From NCBI GenBank assembly GCA_963716235.1, contig CAVQTE010000020.1, forward strand, positions 1 to 64,000: 64,000 nucleotides of DNA, given 5' to 3'. This document shows positions 1 to 8,747 of the stretch, piece after piece. The notes under the pieces were generated by a model. The model saw nothing but the letters and a program-made list of their open reading frames with translations, was not told where the DNA came from and ran no database searches. Positions within the stretch are counted from its first letter, which is position 1. Every line of letters begins with the position of its first letter. A program made the translations under genes and the position numbers. The DNA is from Sva-07 sp963716235. GTDB taxonomy: Bacteria; Actinomycetota; Acidimicrobiia; Acidimicrobiales; Ilumatobacteraceae.

Positions 1-757
1 GCTTGACTGCTCCGTCGAGCACCAACGCTCGCACCCTGTCGGGGAACAGCTCGGCGTAGGTGGCGCCGAGTCGGGTGCCGTACGAGAACCCGACATAGCT
101 CAATCGATCGTCGCCGACCGCGTCGCGGATCTCGTCGAGATCGCGTGCCGCGTTGTTCGTTCCGAGCCACGACCCGATCTCGATCGTGTCGGAGGTGCAC
201 GTCGAGGCCCGTCCCTCGGCCTCGGCGACGAGGGCGTCCCAACCGGCATCGTCGCCGTCGTCGAGCAGCGTGATGTCGTCGTCGAAGGCACTGTCGCACT
301 CGACCGCGGTGCTCGCTCCGACGCCACGCGGATCGAACGACACGAGGTCGAACCGGCGAGAGATTTCCTCGGGCATGACCAGCGCCACCGTCTGGAGGAA
401 GTCGATACCCGACGCCCCTGGGCCACCCGGATTGAGCACCAGGGAGCCGATTCGCTCGTCGTCGTCCGCGGTCGGCACCCTGGCAACGGCGATGTCGATC
501 AACCGGCCATCAGGGGTGCCGTAGTCGAGCGGCACCGCGATCGATCCGCACTCGATGTCGACGGTCGCCGCCTGGGCATCGACACACGGCCCCCACTCGA
601 TCGAGCCGGTTCCGGGCTCCGGTGTGACCGGTACGGACGGGTCGGGCTCGATCGCCGAGATCTCGTCGGCCTGCAAGGTCGACACCCCCGGCGATGTGGA
701 ACACGAGACCACGACGAGCGTGGCGACTGCAATCGCCACGATCGAACGTCCACGCAC
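1..757 (-). CDS. alpha/beta hydrolase lipoprotein, TAP-like family (3' end outside window)
   Basis: The gene runs off the left edge, so only about 252 N-terminal residues are visible. It starts at a GTG and opens with a short basic stretch, a hydrophobic run and a lipobox ending VVVSC at Cys19, so it should be a membrane-anchored exported lipoprotein. An acidic linker is followed by IEWGPC and a PLDY motif, typical of the N-terminus of secreted TAP-type peptidases/hydrolases of actinobacteria. The nucleophile elbow GFSYGT is present, Ser near residue 225. The remaining catalytic residues and the TAP C-terminal domain would lie outside the window. The family cleaves peptides or esters; the substrate cannot be told. 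Confidence 0.85.
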   Translation of the reverse strand, partial: MRGRSIVAIAVATLVVVSCSTSPGVSTLQADEISAIEPDPSVPVTPEPGTGSIEWGPCVDAQAATVDIECGSIAVPLDYGTPDGRLIDIAVARVPTADDDERIGSLVLNPGGPGASGIDFLQTVALVMPEEISRRFDLVSFDPRGVGASTAVECDSAFDDDITLLDDGDDAGWDALVAEAEGRASTCTSDTIEIGSWLGTNNAARDLDEIRDAVGDDRLSYVGFSYGTRLGATYAELFPDRVRALVLDGAVK

Positions 758-826
758 GATCCGAAACTATCCGTGCCCCCACGAAGAACTGCTTCAGGAC
801 GCAGCTCCAGCGGCCGATGAACCGAC

Positions 827-1222
827 ATGTCCCGTCGTCCTCTTCTCCTTGCGGTCGTCGTTGCCGCGGCGCTGGTCAGTGCCTGCGGATCATCGTCGGC
901 CGACGACACCGCAGCGACCGACGAGACGATCGGCGGGGTGCAAACGACGGCCGAGACCACGCCTCCGCCGGCACGGGTCGGCAGCATCGGCGACGCCGTC
1001 GAGGTTGCCGTCGGAGGGCTCGCCGGGGCAGACGCCGCGGCGTGCGACCTCGATCATCGTGCACTCGCAGACGCGTCGGAGATGTATCTCGTACTCAACG
1101 GATCGCTCCCGGCGACTCAGGATGCGCTGGTCGAAGCACAGCTCCTGCGGGAGCCCAGCGCGCGCTTCGAGATCACTGCCGACGGAGCCATCGTGCCCGC
1201 GCCGGGCAGTCCCTGCGTCTGA
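827..1222 (+). CDS. small lipoprotein of unknown function
   Basis: This 131-residue protein begins with MSRR, a hydrophobic segment and a lipobox LVSAC (Cys about 20), so it is probably exported and lipidated. A Ser/Asp/Thr-rich linker precedes a compact domain of about 65 residues with two cysteines (ACDLD and SPCV). The central part (AVEVAVGGLAG, then MYLVLNGSLPATQDALV) resembles the pilin-like pattern in which an ageing helix is followed by NGxxP; that likeness is weak. It is divergent from the upstream hydrolase, and the roughly 70-bp gap between them should hold both promoters. No function is assigned. Confidence 0.7.
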   Translation: MSRRPLLLAVVVAAALVSACGSSSADDTAATDETIGGVQTTAETTPPPARVGSIGDAVEVAVGGLAGADAAACDLDHRALADASEMYLVLNGSLPATQDALVEAQLLREPSARFEITADGAIVPAPGSPCV

Positions 1223-1223
1223 G

Positions 1224-1793
1224 TCAGCCCAGCCATTTCGGCGCGAACGCGGCCGGCGCCGATGTGGCGAGCCTGAGCGTCTCGGCCACCGAATCGGCAC
1301 GCTGCACCGATCGTGCGTGACCATCGCTCACGAATCCAGCCGCAACGCTGCGTTCGATGAACTCGAAGAGCTCCCCGAAGTACTCGACGACATCGAGGAA
1401 GACGACGGGGACTGCGACGAGCCCGAGCTGATTCCAGGTGATGATCTCGAAGGCCTCGTCGAGCGTGCCGAAACCGCCTGGCAGCACGATCACTCCATCG
1501 GACAGCTCGGCCATCCGGGCTTTGCGTTCGTGCATGCTCGGCACCACCTCCAGCCGGGTGAGCCCGAGGTGGGCGACCTCCGCGGCGACCAGTTGCTCGG
1601 TCATCACGCCGATGACGTCACCACCTGCCTCGAGCGCCGCGTCGGCGACCGCACCCATCAAGCCGACGTGGCCCCCGCCGTACACGAGTCTGTGCCCCTC
1701 GGCGGCCAGCGACCTTCCCAGCAATCTCGCCGTTTCGACGTGACGGGGATCGCTCCCCGAACTCGAACCACAGAACACACACAGCGAAGCCAT
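1224..1793 (-). CDS. LOG family protein (cytokinin riboside 5'-monophosphate phosphoribohydrolase type)
   Basis: A 189-residue LOG/TIGR00730-type protein. It has the N-terminal LCVFCGSS motif, the glycine-rich GGGHVGLMG at 39-47 and the signature PGGFGTLDE at 105-113 with the conserved ER/R of the active site just before it (HERKAR, 89-94). Family members hydrolyse nucleoside monophosphates such as N6-modified AMP to free base and ribose 5-phosphate in the cytoplasm. The ATG at 1793 is chosen because a GGAG lies 3 bases upstream and the family motif starts at once after it. The physiological substrate in this organism is unknown. Confidence 0.92.
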   Translation of the reverse strand: MASLCVFCGSSSGSDPRHVETARLLGRSLAAEGHRLVYGGGHVGLMGAVADAALEAGGDVIGVMTEQLVAAEVAHLGLTRLEVVPSMHERKARMAELSDGVIVLPGGFGTLDEAFEIITWNQLGLVAVPVVFLDVVEYFGELFEFIERSVAAGFVSDGHARSVQRADSVAETLRLATSAPAAFAPKWLG

Positions 1794-1891
1794 CGCTCCA
1801 TCGTGGCAGCAATCCGTCACACGGTGCCGGGCCGACTGTGACGGTTGCGGCTCAAATGGCCGCGTCCTGTACCGACCGGTAGGTTCTTGGC

Positions 1892-3520
1892 ATGACTGCG
1901 ATCGTCGCTCCCGATCTTCCTGCTGCCGCCGAGGCCATCGATCTTGCCCACCGCGTGGTCGGCAAGGCCGTGCGGCACCTCGCTGCCACCGGTGGACCCG
2001 ACGTTCACCAGGTGCTCGCCTACGACCTCGCGCATGCAGCCTCCGGTGTGGCGACGGCTCGTTCGCTGCTCGATTACGGGGCCAAGGGTGAGCTCGAGGC
2101 ACAGATCACCTGCGCGTTCGCCGCCGACATGCTCCACGAGCTGGCGTCGAAGCTGCTCGGACGCGAGCAGGCGTGGGGCGTCGAACGTGATGCGCTCGCC
2201 AACGCCCACGCGTTCATCTCGCAGTTCCGCGATCCGGAGTTCCTCGCCTCACTCGCCGACCAGCCCGGCCCGCGCCACCTCGACGACGACATGGAGATGG
2301 TGGCCGACACGTTCGGAGCATTCGCCGCCAACGTCATCGCGCCGCACGCCGAGCACGTGCACCGCACGAACGGCGACGTGCCCGAGGAGATCGTCACCGG
2401 GCTTGCCGAGCTGGGAGCGTTCGGCCTCAGCGTGCCCGCCGAGTACGGCGGCTACAGCGAGGGCGGCGACTCCGAGTACATCGCCATGGTGGCGGCCACC
2501 GAAGAGCTGTCGAAGGCGAGCCTCGGCATCGGCGGTTCGCTGATCACCCGGCCCGAGATCCTCACACGGGCGCTCGTGAAGGGTGGCACCGAGGAGCAGA
2601 AGCAACACTGGCTGCCGAAGCTCGCGACTGCCGAGGTCATGCCCGCCGTCGCCGTCACCGAGCCCGACTACGGCAGCGACGTCGCCGGCATCAAGGTGAC
2701 CGCCACGCCTGCATCCGGCCCGAACGGCGAGGACGGGTGGGTCATCAACGGCGTCAAGACCTGGTGCACGTTCGGTGCCCGCGCCGATGCGCTCACGCTG
2801 CTCGCGCGCACCGATCCCGATCGCAGCAAGACCCACCGCGGCCTGTCGTTGTTCATCGTGCCCAAGCCGCGCGGCGACAGCCACGGCTTCCAGTTCACCC
2901 AGGCCGGCCCTGTCGTCGACGGCATCGAGCGGGTCGGCAAGATGGAGGGCCGCCCGATCGACACCATCGGCTACCGCGGGATGCACTCCTACGAAATCGC
3001 CCTCGAGAACTGGTGGGTGCCGGCCGAGAACCAGGTCGGCGGGGAGGACGGGCTCGGGAAGGGCTTCTACTACCAGATGGCCGGCTTCGAGAACGGCCGA
3101 CTGCAGACCGCAGCTCGCGCCGTCGGCGTGATGCAGGCTGCCTACGAGGCGGCCCTCGACTATGCCGAGAACCGCAAGGTGTTCGGCGAGGCGATCATCG
3201 ACTACCAGCTCACCCGCGCCAAGCTCGGCCGCATGGCCGTGCTCACCCAGGCCGGTCGCCAGTTCTCCTACGCCGTTGCCACGCTGATGGCCAAGGGCGA
3301 GGGGGCGATGGAGGCTTCGATGGTGAAGGCCTACGTGTGCAAGGCCGCCGAGTGGGTGAGCCGCGAGGCGATGCAGATCCATGGCGGCATGGGGTACGCC
3401 GAGGAGTTCCCGGTGAGCCGCCTCTTCGTCGACGCACGCGTCCTGTCGATCTTCGAGGGCGCCGACGAGACCCTGTGTCTCAAGGTCATCGCCCGCCAAC
3501 TCATCTCCACCTCGACCTGA
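1892..3520 (+). CDS. acyl-CoA dehydrogenase
   Basis: A 542-residue flavoprotein that would oxidise an acyl-CoA to the 2,3-enoyl-CoA, passing electrons to ETF. The usual acyl-CoA dehydrogenase fold starts only near residue 130; before it is a helical extension of about 120 residues, making the protein longer than the ~380-residue norm. Visible motifs are AVTEPDYGSDV (about 253, substrate/FAD loop), QIHGGMGYAEEFPVSRL near the C-terminus and IFEGADE (about 521), whose Glu sits at the position of the catalytic base in the medium-chain type. It stands alone, divergent from the LOG gene, and is closed by a strong hairpin. The chain-length specificity is not readable. Confidence 0.93.
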   Translation: MTAIVAPDLPAAAEAIDLAHRVVGKAVRHLAATGGPDVHQVLAYDLAHAASGVATARSLLDYGAKGELEAQITCAFAADMLHELASKLLGREQAWGVERDALANAHAFISQFRDPEFLASLADQPGPRHLDDDMEMVADTFGAFAANVIAPHAEHVHRTNGDVPEEIVTGLAELGAFGLSVPAEYGGYSEGGDSEYIAMVAATEELSKASLGIGGSLITRPEILTRALVKGGTEEQKQHWLPKLATAEVMPAVAVTEPDYGSDVAGIKVTATPASGPNGEDGWVINGVKTWCTFGARADALTLLARTDPDRSKTHRGLSLFIVPKPRGDSHGFQFTQAGPVVDGIERVGKMEGRPIDTIGYRGMHSYEIALENWWVPAENQVGGEDGLGKGFYYQMAGFENGRLQTAARAVGVMQAAYEAALDYAENRKVFGEAIIDYQLTRAKLGRMAVLTQAGRQFSYAVATLMAKGEGAMEASMVKAYVCKAAEWVSREAMQIHGGMGYAEEFPVSRLFVDARVLSIFEGADETLCLKVIARQLISTST

Positions 3521-3525
3521 CCAGC

Positions 3526-3556
3526 GTCGCGATTGGGGTCAGACCCCAATCGCGAC
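3526..3556. terminator. perfect palindrome between convergent genes
   Basis: Two 15-bp arms (GTCGCGATTGGGGTC and its complement) are separated by a single base. The element lies between the stop codon of the acyl-CoA dehydrogenase and the stop codon of the convergent HAD gene. It has no T-tract. Its place suggests a bidirectional terminator or 3' mRNA-stabilising hairpin. Confidence 0.7.
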
Positions 3557-3557
3557 A

Positions 3558-4241
3558 TCAGGTGAGTTCGGCGGCGAGGTCGGAGACAGACCGGATGCGT
3601 TCGAAGTCGGCGTCGGCGTGGTCGTCGTAGGGGTCGAGCAGGATCGGATGCAGGCCGGCCGCCGACGACGCGGCGATGTCCATCGTCACCGAATCGCCGA
3701 CGTACGCGATCCGGGAACGATCGAATTCAGCGAAGAACGCAAGCGCGTGATCGAAGATCGCCGGATCCGGCTTCGCAACGCCGACGACATGGCTGTCGAC
3801 GATGCAGCGCATCTCGACGTGGTCGCCCGGGCCGACCTGACAGACCTCGCGGATGAGAATCCCCTCGATCTGGCCGCTCGCATTCGACACGACGCCCATC
3901 GGCACCCCCGCGGCTGCCATCGCATCGAGCGCGACCCGGGTCTCGGGAATCATCCACCGCCAGAGCGGAGCGTGTCGGGCACCGTCGAAGACCTGTGCGG
4001 CCTCGGCTCGATCATCGGGCCGAACCCCCACGGTTGCGACATAGGCCTCGTTGTAGGGCGCCCACACCGTCTCGGACGCCGCAACGTCGGACTTCGCCCT
4101 CATTCCGGCGTAATGAGCCCGGCGATGGGTGTCGAGCGATGCGTCACCGCCGTAGTAGGCGAGCAACGGCGCGATCACCGTCGGATCGGGCAGCACCAGC
4201 ACGCCGCCCGCGTCGAACAGGACCGCATCGAATCGACGCAT
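3558..4241 (-). CDS. HAD superfamily hydrolase
   Basis: A 227-residue HAD-type hydrolase. Motif I is FDAGGVL (nucleophile Asp10; the usual second Asp is replaced by Gly, as in other DxGG-type members), motif II is SNASG, motif III Lys is in VAKPDP, and motif IV is VGDSVTMDIAAS. The helical cap lies between motifs I and II (about 20-115). Such proteins act on phosphorylated metabolites or haloacids; the loss of the second Asp of motif I, which acts as general acid in phosphatases, leaves the reaction open. The stop codon lies just beyond the palindrome shared with the acyl-CoA dehydrogenase. Confidence 0.88.
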   Translation of the reverse strand: MRRFDAVLFDAGGVLVLPDPTVIAPLLAYYGGDASLDTHRRAHYAGMRAKSDVAASETVWAPYNEAYVATVGVRPDDRAEAAQVFDGARHAPLWRWMIPETRVALDAMAAAGVPMGVVSNASGQIEGILIREVCQVGPGDHVEMRCIVDSHVVGVAKPDPAIFDHALAFFAEFDRSRIAYVGDSVTMDIAASSAAGLHPILLDPYDDHADADFERIRSVSDLAAELT

Positions 4242-4253
4242 CGGTGACGCCGC

Positions 4254-4946
4254 TCAGCCGAGCTTGTCGTGCAGGAATGCAGTCACCTGCGGCCAGATCT
4301 CGGCGACCTTGGCCTCGTCCTGGGTGCCGAGCGCGTTGTGCGGAGCCATGAACGCGTGACCGGTGCCGAGGTGCACCGTGATCGACACATCCTTGCCCAG
4401 GGCACTCAGTTCCTCTTGGAGGTGCATCGCGGCCGACGGAGGGAAGAAGTCGTCGTGCTCGGCCATGTGGCCCTGGATGGCCGCCTCGATCTTCGAGTAG
4501 TCGGGCTGACTGTCACCCTGCGGGAAGCCGTAGAACGGCACCGCGGCCTTGACCTTGTCGGGTCGGAGCGCGGCGAGGATGAACGTGAGCATGCCACCCA
4601 TGCAGAACCCGACGACCCCGATGCCGTCACCGATGGTGGCGTCGTGGTCGGCGAGGAAGTCGACGGCGCCGCTCATGTCGCGTCCCGCACGATCAGGCGG
4701 CATGGAGTTCATCAGTTCGGCGGCGCGGTCCATCTCGGTGTGGCCGGCAAGATCGCCGTGGTACAGGTCCGGCGCCAACGCGACGAAACCGGCTTCAGCG
4801 AGGCGGTCGGCCATCTCCTTGATGCCCGAATCCAGACCCCACCACTCCTGGACGACGATCACGCCCGGCCCGCTCCCGCTGCTGGGCAGCGCCAGGTAAC
4901 CCGATGCGTTCGAACCGTTGCTTGCAAACTCGACGATCTCTGCCAT
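4254..4946 (-). CDS. dienelactone hydrolase family protein
   Basis: A 230-residue cytoplasmic alpha/beta hydrolase. It carries the family QEWWG motif near residue 34, the nucleophile elbow GFCMGG with Cys instead of Ser (about 117), an acid in the EHDDFFPP stretch and the catalytic His in GTGHAF (about 201). This Cys-Asp-His triad is that of dienelactone hydrolases, which open the lactone ring of 4-carboxymethylenebut-2-en-4-olide in chlorocatechol breakdown, though many members have other substrates. No other aromatic-degradation gene is near. The ATG at 4946 is preferred over an in-frame TTG two codons upstream. It is read in the same direction as the HAD gene, 12 bases upstream of it. Confidence 0.9.
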   Translation of the reverse strand: MAEIVEFASNGSNASGYLALPSSGSGPGVIVVQEWWGLDSGIKEMADRLAEAGFVALAPDLYHGDLAGHTEMDRAAELMNSMPPDRAGRDMSGAVDFLADHDATIGDGIGVVGFCMGGMLTFILAALRPDKVKAAVPFYGFPQGDSQPDYSKIEAAIQGHMAEHDDFFPPSAAMHLQEELSALGKDVSITVHLGTGHAFMAPHNALGTQDEAKVAEIWPQVTAFLHDKLG

Positions 4947-5022
4947 GTGCAAACCCTAGATCGTCCTGTTCGGAGGACCGGTTCACCCGAGTTCACGAAT
5001 GCCGACTCACTAGGGTGACCAC

Positions 5023-8000
5023 GTGCAAGGCGGCGCACCTCTTCCCTTCATCGGGCGCACTCGCGAGGCCGACCTCCTCCGCCGCCGGGCCGGCAGCGTC
5101 GGCTCGAATCCCCACGCTGTGCAACTCGTGCGCGGTCCGGCCGGCATTGGTAAGACGCGCCTTGTTCGCGAAGCACTCGACGCCGCCGATGCCCGGACAA
5201 TCTGGGTGAGGTGTTGGGACGACAGCTCGCCCCTGTGGCCATGGCGTCAGGTTCTTGCCCAACTCGACCGCGAAACCGACCACCTCTTCACCTCCGATGC
5301 AGCCCAGGACCGACTCGCGACCTTCAGCGCCATGCTCGCCGAACTCGACGGCTGCGGGCCGGTCGTGATCGTCATCGACGACATCCATCTCAGCGACCAC
5401 GCCACACTGCTGTTCACACGCTTTCTCGCACGTGCCGAACCTCCGCCGAACGCACTGGTTGTCATCACGGCACGGCCTGGCGATGAACTCGACGAGACCC
5501 GCCGAACGCAACTCGACGAACTTGCCCGCGACGCCGACGAGTTCCCGCTCGGCCACCTCGATCATGATGACGTCGTCCAACTCCTCCGAGCCGGTGGAGT
5601 CGACCACCACGACTCCTCACTCATCGATGCGCTCGTCACGCTCACCGGTGGCCTCCCCCTTGCAATCGAGCGAACCGTTCTGGCGCTCGACGACCCCGGT
5701 GAACACCTGCAGGATCTCGGATCAAGCGTCGAGCATGCTGCTCGTCCGCTGTCGCCCGCCCATCGAGTACTGCTGGCTTCGGCGGCCACATACGGCCCGA
5801 CGACCACAATCAGCGAGCTCCTGTCGATTACCGGCTGCACCGAGCATGAGGCATTCGAGGTGGTCGAAGCCGGCCAGCGCGCGGGTCTCGTTGCGTCCGG
5901 AACGAACATCACCTTCTCTCACGAGTTGATTCGCGAGGTCGTCAGCGGATGGCTCTCACCGACCGATCGAATACGTGTTCATCGCGCTGCCGTCACCGCT
6001 CTTCGCGGCGGGCCGATGCAGCAGCTGCCGCTTGCGGCCGCCCACGCAAGTGCTCTGGCCGAGGTCGATCCGACATTCACCTCCGACGCTGTCGAGCTGT
6101 CGCTCGCGGCGGCGGTGTTCTTCGAGAGCACCAGCACCCTCGAGGCGGCGCTGGATGCATACGACCAAGCAGCGCTGCTCACCGGGCTCTCTGGTGGCTC
6201 ACTCCCGAATGATCACCAGCTTGCACATGCCGACGCAGCACTCGGCGCCGGCCGCCTCACGCGAGCCCGTGAGCTGTACCAACGCGTTGCGACAGCAGCA
6301 GAAGTGACGGGCGACGCCGTGGTGCTCGCCGATGCTGCAGCAGGTCTCGGAGGCATCTGGCTCGGCGAACACCGATCCGACGATGTCGCGGCCAGCGTCC
6401 AAGCGCTCCAACAACGTGCACTGGAAGCAGTGGCACCCGTGGATGCGAGCCGGGCACTGCGCCTCAGGGTCCGCCTCGCCGGCGAGGCGTCGTACCAGAG
6501 TCGGGATGTCGCCGACCTCGAGCGACTCCTCGACGAGGTCCGCGAGTCGGGCACCGCGCGAATGCGCGCCGAGGCACTGTCGATCATGATTCACGCCAAG
6601 CTCGGACCTCAATACGCCCGACACCGCTTGGAGTTGGCCGACGAGATGACAACCGCGGCTGCCGAGTCGGGCGACCCCGTACTCGCGCTCCTGGCACAGT
6701 GCTGGAAGGCCGTCTCGCTCGCCATGATCGCCGACGAGCGGGCCCCGCGCGCACGTCGGACGCTGGAGCTGCGTTGCCTGACCATTCATTGCGCGAGCAT
6801 TCAGTTCATCGTCGAAGCAATGGCGGTCGGACGGCTGATCAATGCGGGCCGTTTCGAAGAGGCCGAGATCGCTGCCGCACAGTGCTTCGAGTTCGGCCAA
6901 TCGGTCGGAGACGCCGATGCGTGGACCTACTACGCGGGGCACCTTGCGCACATCCGGTTCTCACAGGGTCGCCACGGAGAGCTCGCCGAGTTCGCCACCG
7001 ACGCCGCGCAGTCCCCGGCCATGCTGCCGAGCGAACGGGCTCTCGCGACCACCGCAGCGATGTTCGCACTCCACGTCGGTGAGCGGGGGCCAGCCGATCG
7101 AATCATTGCGCTCCACCGTTCATCGCCCGACATGCACTCGTACCATCCGTCGACCTGGCTCATTGCCATGCACGTCCTGGCGCACATGGCATTCCAATTG
7201 GACGACCCAGACCTGGGAACCGACATCGCGTCACAACTGGAGCCCTTTCAGGGGCTTCCTCTCTCGATGTCCATGGCAGTGTCCGATCTCGGTTGGGTCG
7301 ACTGGCCGTATGGCATGGCCATGGCCGCGAGCGGCGATCTGGCGGGGGGCGAGGCGGCGCTCGCGACAGCGATCGATCTGGCCCACGCCCGCGGCGATAG
7401 ACCCAACGCAGCGATCGTGACTGCCGATCGAGCTCTCCTCATGCACCGACGCGGGAACGTCGCCGAGGCACGGACGCTCCTGGGTGATGCCCTCGCCGAC
7501 GCCGAAGCGTTCGCCATGACCGGCTGGGTGACGACGTGGTCCGGCTGGCTCGACTCGTGGAAGGCCGAACTGCCCGTATCAGCGACGCCCATCACGTTCG
7601 AGCGGATCGACCCGAGTCATTGGCAGTGCACATTCCGGGGTAACACGTCGGTGTACGACAACATGATCGGCCTGCGCTATCTGGCCACCCTGTGCGCCGC
7701 GCCTGGTACCGACATCTCGGCATCGCGTCTGGCGTACCTGATCGAGCCGCAGGAAGCCGGTCAGGCAGTTCTCGACAGCGATGCAGTCGAAGCGCTCCGC
7801 GCTCGCGTCCAGATGCTGAGGTACAACCTCGACGAGGAGGTGGGTGACCGTGAAGCCACGGAGGATGAACTCGAGGCCGTCAGTGCGCAGTTGCTCGAAG
7901 CCCTGGGTCTGGGCGACGCCAGGCGGTTCAACGACGCAAGCGAACGCGCCCGCACCTCGGTGCGCAAGGCGATCACACGCTCGATCGCGAAGATTGCAAC

Positions 8001-8076
8001 CGTCGACCCGGCGATGGCTACCCACCTCGAGCAGCATGTGCACACCGGTTACGTCTGCCGGTACGGCACCCGATGA
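5023..8076 (+). CDS. AAA/STAND ATPase regulator with TPR-like region and actinobacterial C-terminal domain
   Basis: A 1017-residue protein starting at a GTG behind an AGGGTGA. After PFIGRTREAD comes a Walker A (GPAGIGKT, 38-45) and a Walker B (VVIVIDDIHLSD, about 110), giving an AAA_16/STAND-type NTPase. Residues about 330-830 form a helical repeat region typical of TPR scaffolds. The last ~150 residues hold a two-part domain ending in RARTSVRKAITRSI and HVHTGYVCRYG, the conserved tail of a large actinobacterial family of ATPase regulators. No classic LuxR HTH is visible. The next gene starts inside its stop codon (ATGA), so the two are translationally coupled. Its signal and partner are unknown; a link to the Crp/Fnr protein is inferred from the coupling. 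Confidence 0.85.
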   Translation: MQGGAPLPFIGRTREADLLRRRAGSVGSNPHAVQLVRGPAGIGKTRLVREALDAADARTIWVRCWDDSSPLWPWRQVLAQLDRETDHLFTSDAAQDRLATFSAMLAELDGCGPVVIVIDDIHLSDHATLLFTRFLARAEPPPNALVVITARPGDELDETRRTQLDELARDADEFPLGHLDHDDVVQLLRAGGVDHHDSSLIDALVTLTGGLPLAIERTVLALDDPGEHLQDLGSSVEHAARPLSPAHRVLLASAATYGPTTTISELLSITGCTEHEAFEVVEAGQRAGLVASGTNITFSHELIREVVSGWLSPTDRIRVHRAAVTALRGGPMQQLPLAAAHASALAEVDPTFTSDAVELSLAAAVFFESTSTLEAALDAYDQAALLTGLSGGSLPNDHQLAHADAALGAGRLTRARELYQRVATAAEVTGDAVVLADAAAGLGGIWLGEHRSDDVAASVQALQQRALEAVAPVDASRALRLRVRLAGEASYQSRDVADLERLLDEVRESGTARMRAEALSIMIHAKLGPQYARHRLELADEMTTAAAESGDPVLALLAQCWKAVSLAMIADERAPRARRTLELRCLTIHCASIQFIVEAMAVGRLINAGRFEEAEIAAAQCFEFGQSVGDADAWTYYAGHLAHIRFSQGRHGELAEFATDAAQSPAMLPSERALATTAAMFALHVGERGPADRIIALHRSSPDMHSYHPSTWLIAMHVLAHMAFQLDDPDLGTDIASQLEPFQGLPLSMSMAVSDLGWVDWPYGMAMAASGDLAGGEAALATAIDLAHARGDRPNAAIVTADRALLMHRRGNVAEARTLLGDALADAEAFAMTGWVTTWSGWLDSWKAELPVSATPITFERIDPSHWQCTFRGNTSVYDNMIGLRYLATLCAAPGTDISASRLAYLIEPQEAGQAVLDSDAVEALRARVQMLRYNLDEEVGDREATEDELEAVSAQLLEALGLGDARRFNDASERARTSVRKAITRSIAKIATVDPAMATHLEQHVHTGYVCRYGTR

Positions 8077-8747
8077 CGCCGATTTCGGTTCACGACGTGT
8101 TGCGGCGCAGCGCCCTCTTGGAGGATGCTCGCGACGAGACTCTGAAGCTGCTGGAACGCAGTTCACGGGTGAAGCGCCTGGATCGCGGGGCGATGCTGAT
8201 TCACGAGGGCGACCAGCCGACGTCGGTCTTCTTCATCGCCGACGGTCTGTTGCGATCGTTCACCACGGCGTTGGATGGGGCCGAGCCGACACTCACCGTG
8301 CTGCTCCCGGGAGATCACGTCGGCGAACTCGGGGTGTTCGACGGCACAGTGCGATCAGCATCGGTGGCATCGCTGCGGCCGACAACTGTCGTCGAGGTCT
8401 CCGGCGCAACTTTTCGCGCAGCGCTCGACGCGGACGTTGCCATCTACCGGGCGCTGGTGACGCAGCTGTCACGGCGCCTGCGCAGCACGTCGAGCCGCCT
8501 GTCGGACCTCACGATTCTCGATCTCGGTGCCCGGCTCGCGAAGTACCTCCTGTCGGAGATGGGCGGTGCGCGTGTCCTCGAGCTGCAATTCTCCCAGTCG
8601 GAGCTCGGACAGTTGCTCGGTGGGGCGCGCCAGAGCATCAACCAGCTGTTGTCGATGATGGAACGTGACGGGCTGATCACCGTCGATGGCCGCACGATCG
8701 AAGTCGTCGACCCGGTGGGGCTCCGACGCCGAGCGGATTCGTCGTGA
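8073..8747 (+). CDS. Crp/Fnr family transcriptional regulator
   Basis: A 224-residue regulator. The N-terminal two thirds form a cyclic-nucleotide-binding-like beta-barrel (GAMLIHEGDQP, GDHVGELGVFDGTVRSASV), where the GELGVFDG...RSASV stretch matches the phosphate-binding cassette that contacts cAMP in Crp (GELxxxx...RxAxV). The C-terminus is a winged helix (FSQSELGQLLGGARQSINQLLSMMERDGLI). There are no N-terminal cysteines for an Fe-S cluster, so cyclic-nucleotide sensing is more likely than Fnr-type oxygen sensing. Both ends overlap neighbours by 4 bases (ATGA and GTGA). The gene downstream encodes cyclase domains, so cAMP made there may have been its ligand; that link is inference. Confidence 0.92.
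   Translation: MTPISVHDVLRRSALLEDARDETLKLLERSSRVKRLDRGAMLIHEGDQPTSVFFIADGLLRSFTTALDGAEPTLTVLLPGDHVGELGVFDGTVRSASVASLRPTTVVEVSGATFRAALDADVAIYRALVTQLSRRLRSTSSRLSDLTILDLGARLAKYLLSEMGGARVLELQFSQSELGQLLGGARQSINQLLSMMERDGLITVDGRTIEVVDPVGLRRRADSS

Noticed and set aside
2249..3499. 416-codon open frame antisense to the acyl-CoA dehydrogenase gene
   Set aside because: It is a mirror of the GC-rich codon pattern of the real gene; its translation has no domain and is rich in His/Leu/Asp-Arg shadows.
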